Positions 1 through 5,596 of a stretch of DNA of 6,406 nucleotides are shown here, one piece after another. The number at the start of each line of letters is the position of its first letter. Position 1 is the stretch's first letter. The stretch lies in assembly GCA_046706145.1 (NCBI GenBank), contig JBJKPP010000160.1, forward strand, positions 1 through 6,406, written 5' to 3'. Both the position numbers and the translations under genes were made by a program. The notes below the pieces were generated by a model that was given only the letters and a program-made list of their open reading frames with translations, did no database searches and was not told the DNA's origin. The DNA comes from JBJKPP01 sp046706145. GTDB taxonomy: Bacteria > Bacteroidota > Ignavibacteria > Ignavibacteriales > Ignavibacteriaceae.

Positions 1-590
1 GGCAAGTACATTTGTTGGGTTTCTATTTTGGCGGTTACACTCATAACGATGCTTTCGTTAACATTAGGTCCAGCAACCGTAACACTCTTTATGCTTCTTC
101 AGGTATTGAGTTTGGATATGTTATTCCATTGGGAAATTTTCTTGACCTAAGTTATCTTGAATCATCAGGTCATTTCGATTCAACAAATACTACCGCCTAC
201 TTCCCCGGTAAAACCGGAAATGGAAAGGTAATGTTCATAAACGGAAGCTATTTCAACTGGGAACTCCGTTATCCATTTAGGTTATTGGGGTCAACAAGGG
301 GAAAAGTGTATATAGCTAGATACTTGGATGAAACTCACATTGGGTATACGGGTAGAGAAATTTCAATGGGTGGCAGCACTTGCGATTTCTCTTTTGATGC
401 GATGATTCAAAGTGAAATTAGAAATCCACAATATGTCTTTAATATTCTAGTCCAAAAAAATGCAGAAGGTTGGGGATTCAGTGCTCTTGCATTAGGACCT
501 TCATTTACATTGAGTAAAACTTCTGACGGAAGTTTGGGGGTTATCTCAATATTTTTTAACGTGAGATTAAAAGTAGGGACATCATTTTAA
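1..590 (+). CDS. Unrecognised protein, C-terminal part, probably outer-membrane beta-rich (5' truncated)
   Basis: The reading frame is open to the left window edge (first whole codon at base 3). The TTG at base 12 is therefore most likely internal and the true start lies outside the window. About 195 residues are visible. They are rich in aromatic, Gly, Ser and Asn residues and show short alternating hydrophobic/polar strands, for example around GIEFGYVIPLGNF and near the end (VISIFFNVRLKVGTSF). The protein ends in a terminal Phe. This pattern fits a beta-barrel or other outer-membrane/surface beta protein of a Gram-negative bacterium, since a terminal aromatic is a common signal for barrel assembly. 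I recognise no family and no catalytic motif. The gene converges on pgl across a 36-bp spacer, so the two are not co-transcribed. The coding frame is solid; the location is an inference. Confidence 0.7.
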   Translation, partial: QVHLLGFYFGGYTHNDAFVNIRSSNRNTLYASSGIEFGYVIPLGNFLDLSYLESSGHFDSTNTTAYFPGKTGNGKVMFINGSYFNWELRYPFRLLGSTRGKVYIARYLDETHIGYTGREISMGGSTCDFSFDAMIQSEIRNPQYVFNILVQKNAEGWGFSALALGPSFTLSKTSDGSLGVISIFFNVRLKVGTSF

Positions 591-626
591 TTCTTTACTC
601 ATCCGTAAAAAGATACAAAATATAAA

Positions 627-1340
627 TTATAACAATGATGCAGCATCTTGGTCAAGCCACCAGTTAAGTTCTCCATCTTTCGTTTTTATTGAAGCAGCTG
701 GCAGGTCTTTGTGTTCCTTAATTATTTCCTTAACAATATTTGCCTTTTCTTTTCCTGTAACTAAGAAGTTTATGCTCTGAGAACTGCAAATTACATCATG
801 AGTTATCGATATTCTTAGCTGCCCCTTTTTATTTCCCACTCCACAAACATTTTCATACACATTAGTTAAATTCTGACCAGGGAAAAGTGATGCAGTATGC
901 CCATCCTGTCCCAATCCCAAAAGCACAAAATCAAAAACTGGTAAACTACTCTTGTCCATACCAATCATTTTCTTAATCTCTTCAGAGTATCTTTTGGCCT
1001 CTAGAGCCGGATTAGATTCTCCTATAATTCTGTGGATATTTTCCTGTTTTATACGAACTTTATCCAGCAGATGAAACTTGGTCATCCTATAATTACTTTC
1101 TTCGTCATCGGGTGGAACGCATCTTTCATCACCCCAAAAAATATCAACCTTTTCCCAGCTAATATCCTCTTTGAAAGGAGAACGCGCCAGTGTACTGTAA
1201 AATAGTTTAGGGGTATCGCCACCCGACAGTGATAGATAAAAATGTTTACCATTTACAATTTTACTATTTATTTTCATTATCAAATTTTCAGCTAATTCAG
1301 CCGCCAACTGTTCCGGAGTTTTGTAAATTTTTGTTTCCAT
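627..1340 (-). CDS. pgl: 6-phosphogluconolactonase (DevB/SOL family)
   Basis: Hydrolyses 6-phospho-D-glucono-1,5-lactone to 6-phosphogluconate, the second step of the oxidative pentose phosphate pathway, in the cytosol. The 237-residue length is normal for the bacterial DevB-type enzyme. Family motifs appear in order: the phosphate-binding loop SLSGGDTPK (residues 37-45), FWGDERCVP (68-76) followed by SNYRM (82-86), and the signature LLGLGQDGHTASLFPG (140-155), which contains the conserved Asp146 and His148. The start ATG is preceded by a purine-rich AAGGTGGTG about 7-9 nt upstream, which supports this start. The gene stands alone: glucose-6-phosphate dehydrogenase (zwf) and 6-phosphogluconate dehydrogenase (gnd), frequent partners, are not beside it. 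It is transcribed divergently from the membrane-protein gene. It differs from glucosamine-6-phosphate deaminase, a relative with the same fold, in carrying the GQDGHTASLFPG lactonase signature. Confidence 0.95.
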   Translation of the reverse strand: METKIYKTPEQLAAELAENLIMKINSKIVNGKHFYLSLSGGDTPKLFYSTLARSPFKEDISWEKVDIFWGDERCVPPDDEESNYRMTKFHLLDKVRIKQENIHRIIGESNPALEAKRYSEEIKKMIGMDKSSLPVFDFVLLGLGQDGHTASLFPGQNLTNVYENVCGVGNKKGQLRISITHDVICSSQSINFLVTGKEKANIVKEIIKEHKDLPAASIKTKDGELNWWLDQDAASLL

Positions 1341-1442
1341 ACAATTACACCACCTTATTTTACTTAAACTCTATTTAATAAGAACCGGATTTTTATGTAA
1401 TTTAGATTAAATAATTCCTAAATTTAATTCTAAACGAAATAA

Positions 1443-2207
1443 ATGAAACAATCAATAATTTTGTGGTTAGCTGCTGCTGTTATTACTCTTTTATCGGGTT
1501 ATTATCATAGCAATGTTTCCTCTAGTCAGCCAATTAGCAGTAGTTTTGGCATCGGATTAAAGAAAGTTAGTTATGAATTAGACAGGGTTTACAGCAGTAA
1601 CAAACCATATAGATTGTTGATATCCAGCGAATTACCAAATCTGAAGGGTGAAATATTATGGAGAAAAGAAGGTTCTGATTCTGCATGGAATGTGGAACCT
1701 ATGAAATATGTTTCAAAAGAAATGATTGAGGGTTACATTCCGCATCAAGCACCACTAACCAAAATTGAATATCGGGTAAAACTGCTTAAAGATAGTACTG
1801 CTTATTATGTACCTGATAATGCAATCGGAACTATGACGTTTCTTGGAAAAGTACCTGGGCAAATAGATTTCTTTTACACATTCACCTTGTTGCTGGGTCT
1901 GCTATTAAGTGTAAGAATGGGACTGGACTATTTTAGAGAAAAAGATAAAATTAAAATGCTTTCTTTGTTCACACTTTTAACGTGGGTTGCTAATGTTGCA
2001 ATTTTTAACCCGGTAAAGATAACTTATGAGTCCGTTGCAAAAATGGGAATGCAAGTATTATCACTTGGAACCCTTTTCCCTCTAAATGCAGATATAATGT
2101 TGATCTTTTGGATTATTTCTGTTGCTTGTGTTTTTAATCTGAAGAAGAATAAATTGTGGGCATTAATTTCGGCCGTAATTACCCTAGTAATTTTTCAATT
2201 TATGTAA
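1443..2207 (+). CDS. Unrecognised membrane protein with extracytoplasmic beta domain and C-terminal helices
   Basis: I do not recognise this 254-residue protein. Its visible architecture is as follows. A hydrophobic N-terminal segment (about 5-21) acts as a signal anchor or uncleaved signal. A Ser-rich linker spans about 24-37. A polar, probably extracytoplasmic region (about 40-135) has alternating strand-like stretches (PYRLLISSELP, GEILWRKEG, KIEYRVKLL) suggesting an Ig-like or beta-sandwich fold. Four hydrophobic segments follow at about 142-160, 171-189, 217-232 and 237-253. No catalytic motif, lipobox or cysteine pair is visible. The start ATG has no Shine-Dalgarno sequence, only an A-rich leader, as does the next plus-strand gene. 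It is divergent from pgl and converges on the hisN-like gene, so it appears to be a single-gene unit. Coding is well supported by the uninterrupted frame and coherent topology; function is unknown. Confidence 0.8.
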   Translation: MKQSIILWLAAAVITLLSGYYHSNVSSSQPISSSFGIGLKKVSYELDRVYSSNKPYRLLISSELPNLKGEILWRKEGSDSAWNVEPMKYVSKEMIEGYIPHQAPLTKIEYRVKLLKDSTAYYVPDNAIGTMTFLGKVPGQIDFFYTFTLLLGLLLSVRMGLDYFREKDKIKMLSLFTLLTWVANVAIFNPVKITYESVAKMGMQVLSLGTLFPLNADIMLIFWIISVACVFNLKKNKLWALISAVITLVIFQFM

Positions 2208-2218
2208 AAATAAAAATG

Positions 2219-2253
2219 TTGGTTGTCTCGGGACATTATAAGATCTTCACCAA
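2219..2253. terminator. Nested inverted repeat between convergent genes, possible terminator
   Basis: The short spacer between two convergent stop codons holds an outer repeat TTGGT (2219-2223) / ACCAA (2249-2253) and an inner hairpin TGTC-TCGG-GACA (2224-2235). The inner stem is short but has a stable four-base loop and could form on either strand. There is no clean T-tract directly after it in either direction, so a bidirectional transcription stop is only a guess from position and symmetry. Confidence 0.3.
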
Positions 2254-2254
2254 A

Positions 2255-3016
2255 CTAATTTAGCATCTTGATCACCTTGTTATGAATACCAGGTGAAGCA
2301 GCAACAATACTATTTCCATTCAACGGATCTTTTCCATGTATATCGGTTATTATTCCACCAGCACCTTTAATAATTGGAATAAGCGGCACAAAATCCCATA
2401 TATTCATGATTGGGTCAAGCATTATATCCGCGAAGCCAGTTGCAACCAGATAATAACCATAACAATCACCCCAGTATCTTAAAGTTTTTACCTTTCTCGC
2501 AAGAGTTAAGAATTTATCCAAATCAGAATACTTTTCAATATTTAAAATATCAGTCGTTAACAGAACTGCAGAAGAAAGACCATTGCATTCCCTAACTCTC
2601 ACTTTCTTATCATTTAATTCTGCCGATTCATTATCGCCAACTAGTAATTCTTTAAGAATAGGCTGATGAATTACTCCAACAATAGGTTGTCCGCCTTTAG
2701 TTAATGCAATTAAGGTTCCAAAAGTAACTGCACCTGAGATAAAACTAATTGTCCCATCTATTGGATCTAAAATCCATTTGTACTCGGAACTTTCGTTGTA
2801 ATTTCCAAACTCTTCTCCTAAAATCCCATGCTCCGGGAATTTCTTCATTATTTCATTTCGCATTAGCTCTTCTGATTTTTTGTCTGCTATTGTAACGGGA
2901 GAAGAATCACTTTTGAAGTCAACATTTATTTCCGCTCTAAAATATTTGCTGACTATTTTTCCCGACTCTACAGCCAAATATTTTGCAAAAGATTTAAACT
3001 CGTCTAATTCACTCAT
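2255..3016 (-). CDS. hisN: Histidinol-phosphatase / inositol-monophosphatase family enzyme (HisN type)
   Basis: Mg2+-dependent phosphomonoesterase of the IMPase/FIG superfamily, 253 residues, normal length and cytosolic. Metal-binding motifs are intact: GEEFG with Glu68, DPIDGT with Asp84, Asp87 and Thr89, and the late Asp208 in NIWDFVPL, followed by the GAGG turn (218-221). The substrate-pocket segment LRYWGDCYGYY (179-189) and MNIWD (204-208) resemble the HisN branch, which removes phosphate from L-histidinol phosphate in histidine biosynthesis, more than classical SuhB/inositol monophosphatases. Members of this superfamily overlap in substrates, so inositol phosphate or another sugar phosphate is possible. 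No other his gene is in the window. The ATG has no strong Shine-Dalgarno; a start further upstream is not suggested because the N-terminal helix is already complete. It is divergent from the Tat-exported protein and convergent with the membrane protein. Confidence 0.85.
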   Translation of the reverse strand: MSELDEFKSFAKYLAVESGKIVSKYFRAEINVDFKSDSSPVTIADKKSEELMRNEIMKKFPEHGILGEEFGNYNESSEYKWILDPIDGTISFISGAVTFGTLIALTKGGQPIVGVIHQPILKELLVGDNESAELNDKKVRVRECNGLSSAVLLTTDILNIEKYSDLDKFLTLARKVKTLRYWGDCYGYYLVATGFADIMLDPIMNIWDFVPLIPIIKGAGGIITDIHGKDPLNGNSIVAASPGIHNKVIKMLN

Positions 3017-3132
3017 TCTTAACTCTAAGTTGCTACATTTGATTATAAAATGAATATTAAATTAGTAATTTCAGAAGGTATAAACTACAAAACAAGACTT
3101 TGGATGTCGATAACGTTGGTATTTAAGTTTTT

Positions 3133-3175
3133 GTGAATGGTTTTATACACGTTCTAAAATTCACTATATTATAAA
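3133..3175 (+). promoter_or_regulatory. Possible promoter/operator upstream of the Tat-exported protein gene
   Basis: In the 193-bp divergent spacer, an inverted repeat GTGAAT (3133-3138) / ATTCAC (3159-3164) with a 20-base centre directly abuts an AT-rich TATATTATAAA stretch (3165-3175) that could serve as a -10 element. The downstream ATG is at 3210. No convincing -35 hexamer is present at the right distance. The arrangement could be a repressor or activator site overlapping a promoter, but six-base arms can occur by chance in sequence of this composition. Confidence 0.25.
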
Positions 3176-3209
3176 TAAACTTTTACATCTAAAAAATCAT
3201 CTACAACAT

Positions 3210-4346
3210 ATGAAAAGAAGAACCTTTATTAAAACTGTTGGAGTGGGTAGTTTAGGCATTGCTGTTGCCGGTCCCATTGCCCCCTTTAATAAATTTCTCA
3301 TAGCAAAAGAAACAAATGATAAAAAATATTGGACATGGGTAACAAATAATAGAAAAATGTCTACAGATCAATGGAAACAAAGTTTTGCTTCGATGCATGA
3401 AGCAGGAATAAATGCAATTTTGCCACAAATATATAACAGCCGAAAAGCTTACTATGAAAGTAGACACCTTCCAGTTGAAGAACCCTGGCTAGAAACGATA
3501 CTTCCCCTAGCAAAAGCCGAAGGATTGGAAGTTCATGCGTGGATGTGGACTATGCCATGCAACGTGGAAGAAATCGTTAAAGACCATCCCGATTGGTACG
3601 TGGTTAATCGTAATGGAGAATCATCTGTTACTAAACCTGCCTATGTAAATTATTATAAATTCCTTTGCGCTTCCCATCCCGAAGTTCATGAATTTATAAA
3701 GAAAACTGTAATTGAGCTTTCTGAAATAGATATGCTTGATGGAGTACACCTGGATTATATTCGTTTTCCTGATGTTATTCTTCCTATTGGTCTTCAGCCT
3801 AAATACGGAATTGTACAGGATAAAGAATATCCACAATATGATTATTGTTATTGCAACGTTTGCCGTAGAGACTTTGAGAAAGAAATAGGGATTGATCCAA
3901 TGAAAATTAAAGATCCTGCCCATGATGGGCGATGGAACTTATTCCGTTATAATAGAATTACTAACTTGGTCAATAATACTATTATTTCAGCTATACATGA
4001 ACGAAACAAAAAAGTAACAGCAGCGGTATTTCCAAATTGGAGAGACGTTCGTCAAGAATGGTTTGCATGGCATTTGGACGGGGCTCTCCCAATGCTCTAT
4101 AATAAATATTATTATGGCGGCATTGACTGGATCAAAACCCAGACAGAAGTGGGAGTCGCTTCACTTCCCCAAAATATTCCTTTATACAGCGGCCTTTCCG
4201 TATCGCAATTAGATCCAAAGTCCCTTTCAGAAGCAATAGAGGTTTCCTTGAAGGCCGGTGCTAAGGGCGTTTCTCTTTTTCCGGCACAAGGTATGACCGA
4301 AGAAAAGTGGAAAATCTTTGCAAAAACGGTTAAACAAAATTCATAA
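3210..4346 (+). CDS. Tat-exported glycoside-hydrolase-like protein (GHL10 / family-10-like TIM barrel)
   Basis: A 378-residue exported protein. The N-terminus has a twin-arginine signal, KRRTFIK (residues 2-8), a weakly hydrophobic Gly/Ala core and AGP near 20-22, so it is probably exported folded through Tat, perhaps with its signal kept as an anchor. The rest resembles the putative glycosyl-hydrolase-like GHL10 group with a (beta/alpha)8 barrel. Supporting segments are the early WTWVTNNRKMS, then LEVHAWMWTMPCN, then GVHLDYIRFPD (178-188) with the conserved acidic Asp182, and AAVFPNW and LPMLYNKYYY further on. A cysteine cluster CYCNVC (213-218) could bind a metal or form a disulfide. Family members are presumed polysaccharide hydrolases but are poorly characterised, so substrate is unknown. 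The start lacks a Shine-Dalgarno but is fixed by the Tat motif immediately after it. No sugar transporter or other glycosidase sits nearby. Confidence 0.8.
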   Translation: MKRRTFIKTVGVGSLGIAVAGPIAPFNKFLIAKETNDKKYWTWVTNNRKMSTDQWKQSFASMHEAGINAILPQIYNSRKAYYESRHLPVEEPWLETILPLAKAEGLEVHAWMWTMPCNVEEIVKDHPDWYVVNRNGESSVTKPAYVNYYKFLCASHPEVHEFIKKTVIELSEIDMLDGVHLDYIRFPDVILPIGLQPKYGIVQDKEYPQYDYCYCNVCRRDFEKEIGIDPMKIKDPAHDGRWNLFRYNRITNLVNNTIISAIHERNKKVTAAVFPNWRDVRQEWFAWHLDGALPMLYNKYYYGGIDWIKTQTEVGVASLPQNIPLYSGLSVSQLDPKSLSEAIEVSLKAGAKGVSLFPAQGMTEEKWKIFAKTVKQNS

Positions 4347-4471
4347 ACGAATTTCATTGCGAAGATTAAGTTAGATCGACAAGAACTCTGCCTTGTGTTA
4401 CACTTTATGTAAAGATCAAATTCTATTTAGACCGTGGGATTTTGTTCCGGGAAATTATTTATTGAAAAGAC

Positions 4472-4499
4472 AGACTATAAAATTTTAGTCTTTTTATTT
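4472..4499 (+). terminator. Rho-independent-like terminator after the Tat-exported protein gene
   Basis: AGACTA (4472-4477) pairs with TAGTCT (4486-4491) around an eight-base AT loop, and the stem runs into a T-rich tail (TTTTTATTT). An alternative longer pairing, AAAAGAC with GTCTTTT, uses the same bases. It lies about 125 bp beyond the stop codon at 4346. The stem is short and GC-poor, so it would be a weak terminator. Confidence 0.4.
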
Positions 4500-4587
4500 G
4501 AGAACCCTACACTTTTAAAAATTCTTTCAAGTCCTGTTTTAATTTCAATATACTTCAGCTGAGGCAAAATGATCCCCTCACATAAAA

Positions 4588-4603
4588 TTTCTTAATTAAG
4601 AAA
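4588..4603 (-). terminator. 16-bp perfect palindrome, possible terminator of the ACT-domain gene
   Basis: TTTCTTAATTAAGAAA is perfectly self-complementary. Read on the minus strand it lies 46 bases past the ACT-gene stop and is followed by TTTTATG, giving a six-pair stem, an AATT loop and a short U-run. It is very AT-rich, so hairpin stability is low; a protein-binding palindrome is an alternative. Confidence 0.3.
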
Positions 4604-4649
4604 ATGTCTTAAAACTTGTGGATAGCAACACTGGCCTCTACTCTTTATA

Positions 4650-5063
4650 CTATACATCTAAAGCTGATGCGGCTCTATCGTATTCTTTTTCTCTAACATA
4701 AAGAATATAGCCAAAAGCACCTTTGCCATCGCTGACGGCATTAGAGGCAGTTACATTTACATTTGCTCTGTAAAGTTTTTCGTGAATTCCAACAAGAGCA
4801 CCTAATTCATCATCGCCTTGTACTAGGAAAGCCCGTTGAGGGTCACTCAATTTTATTCCTGATTTCTCAGCAACTTCTTTAATTTTCTGTGAATCTTCCG
4901 GAAAAACAGTAAGATGTGTATGCCCTTGTCCCAAAGGTACTACTGTAAAGGCGAGCATGTTTATACCAATTTCTGATAATAAGGTGAGAAGCTTGTACGC
5001 TTCACCGGGTTGGTCTGCAACAGTTACATAGAAGTAATCTACTTTTCTTATTGTGAGTGCCAT
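4650..5063 (-). CDS. Tandem ACT-domain protein, putative ligand-binding regulator
   Basis: A 137-residue cytosolic protein built from two ACT domains and nothing else. The first covers about 9-70, with the typical DQPGEAYKLLTLLSEIGINM helix start (residues 17-36) and the strand HTHLTVFPED. The second covers about 78-137, with DDELGALVGIHEKLYRANVNV and the strand GAFGYILYV. ACT domains bind small molecules, usually amino acids, often at dimer interfaces. Without an attached enzyme or DNA-binding domain this is probably a sensor or a subunit acting in trans; the ligand and partner cannot be told from sequence. The start ATG follows AGGGGG with a 6-nt gap, a usable Shine-Dalgarno. A promoter-like TTGACA sits about 90 bp upstream, so it can be transcribed independently of the CBM48 gene 149 bp away. 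No amino-acid biosynthetic gene adjoins it. Confidence 0.85.
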   Translation of the reverse strand: MALTIRKVDYFYVTVADQPGEAYKLLTLLSEIGINMLAFTVVPLGQGHTHLTVFPEDSQKIKEVAEKSGIKLSDPQRAFLVQGDDELGALVGIHEKLYRANVNVTASNAVSDGKGAFGYILYVREKEYDRAASALDV

Positions 5064-5127
5064 TTAACACCCCCTGGAATTATTGTGGGTACGTAAAAAT
5101 ACCATAATTTTTTTGATAAACGTATTA

Positions 5128-5156
5128 AATATTCTCAATATAGTTTACTTTGTCAA
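5128..5156 (-). promoter_or_regulatory. Putative sigma-70-type promoter of the ACT-domain gene
   Basis: On the minus strand, a perfect -35 hexamer TTGACA (5151-5156) is followed after 17 bases by AATATT (5128-5133), which matches four of six -10 consensus positions. Transcription would start near 5121, leaving a leader of about 58 nt before the ATG. The spacing is ideal, but the -10 is weak and the host's promoter consensus is unknown. Confidence 0.45.
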
Positions 5157-5212
5157 CAATTATTAAAGACTTGATATTAAATATACGGTTCTACTTTTAG
5201 TCTTAAATAAAC

Positions 5213-5521
5213 TTAGATAATTATTTCAGAATTCTTCTCATCCTGCAAATACGATGGGACTAGTTTATCCGCTTCCGGTTCATTTATCCAGGTTTCATCG
5301 TTCAATAAATACTTGAATTGATATTCATTTCCCTTTTTAAACTCAACTGTTATTGAGAATGAGCCGTCTTTTTGTTTGTTCATTGGTGTTGCCTGAGTAT
5401 TCCAATCATTGAAATCTCCAACAAGATGAGCTGTTTTGCTTTTTTGTCCAAGCTCTTTAGCAATTGTAAATGTAACTTCGCAGGTGGACTTTCTCTTATA
5501 ATACTTCTTTTTAATACTCAT
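5213..5521 (-). CDS. Stand-alone CBM48 / isoamylase N-terminal-like (glycogen-binding-like) protein
   Basis: A 102-residue protein consisting of one early-set beta-sandwich of the CBM48 type, the module found at the front of glycogen branching and debranching enzymes and in the beta subunit of AMP-activated kinase. Diagnostic segments are LVGDFNDWN (33-41), DGSFSITVEF (52-61), EYQFKYLLNDETW (66-78) and EKNSEIII (95-102). By comparison with the kinase beta subunit, Trp40, Lys70, Trp78 and Asn97 fall where carbohydrate-contacting residues are expected, so alpha-glucan binding is plausible. No catalytic or kinase-subunit-binding domain is attached, so it may bind glycogen or act as an adaptor. 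The basic N-terminus (KKKYYKRK) is not a signal peptide; the protein is probably cytosolic. It follows V-ATPase subunit D by 75 bp on the same strand. Confidence 0.85.
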   Translation of the reverse strand: MSIKKKYYKRKSTCEVTFTIAKELGQKSKTAHLVGDFNDWNTQATPMNKQKDGSFSITVEFKKGNEYQFKYLLNDETWINEPEADKLVPSYLQDEKNSEIII

Positions 5522-5522
5522 G

Positions 5523-5532
5523 CCCCCTCCTT
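5523..5532 (-). promoter_or_regulatory. Unusually strong ribosome binding site of the CBM48 gene
   Basis: AAGGAGGGGG on the minus strand contains the full anti-16S core AGGAGG, four bases before the ATG at 5521. It fixes this start and is the best Shine-Dalgarno in the window, suggesting efficient translation, although the core-to-start spacing is somewhat short. Confidence 0.7.
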
Positions 5533-5551
5533 ATAATTTATATCTTAAATT

Positions 5552-5579
5552 ATTATATGTTAATAATTCATACAACCAA
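5552..5579 (-). promoter_or_regulatory. Possible promoter of the CBM48 gene
   Basis: In the gap after the subunit D stop, a perfect -10 hexamer TATAAT (5552-5557) is preceded at a 16-base spacing by TTGGTT (5574-5579), which matches three of six -35 positions. If used, the CBM48 gene could be expressed separately from the ATPase operon. TATAAT arises easily in AT-rich spacers, so this is tentative. Confidence 0.35.
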
Positions 5580-5596
5580 CAATTTGCAATACGTAA

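Larger units (their letters stand above)
4347..4649. other. Non-coding spacer between convergent genes
   Basis: 303 bases lie between two converging stop codons. I see no credible gene: frames are short and carry no recognisable motif or ribosome site. It holds two AT-rich hairpins, listed separately, each placed to end transcription of one flanking gene. The remainder is AT-rich with no tandem repeat, tRNA-like fold or insertion-sequence end. Its length is unusual next to the 36- and 47-bp convergent spacers elsewhere in the window. Confidence 0.6.

Noticed and set aside
12..14. TTG as the true start of the leftmost gene
   Set aside because: The frame stays open to the window edge, no ribosome site is visible, and the protein would lack any signal peptide expected for its beta-rich, outer-membrane-like character.
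1341..1442. Divergent spacer between pgl and the membrane-protein gene searched for promoters
   Set aside because: It is AT-rich with several TA-rich hexamers, but no -35/-10 pair at acceptable spacing stands out in either direction.
2410..2595. 61-codon open frame on the plus strand inside the hisN-like gene
   Set aside because: It lies wholly antisense to a gene with clear motifs, has no ribosome site and shows low-complexity, non-protein-like composition.
3252..3923. Two open frames on the minus strand (3252-3467 and 3621-3923) opposite the Tat-exported protein gene
   Set aside because: They are antisense shadows of a well-supported coding frame, with Ile/Phe-rich translations typical of the reverse strand of AT-rich genes.
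4112..4357. 81-codon minus-strand frame overlapping the 3' end of the Tat-exported protein gene
   Set aside because: It is antisense to conserved coding sequence, and no motif or ribosome site supports it.
5166..5204. Inverted repeat AAGACT / AGTCTT after the CBM48 stop, considered as a terminator
   Set aside because: The 27-base loop is long, arms are six AT-rich pairs, and the following bases are not a clean U-run.
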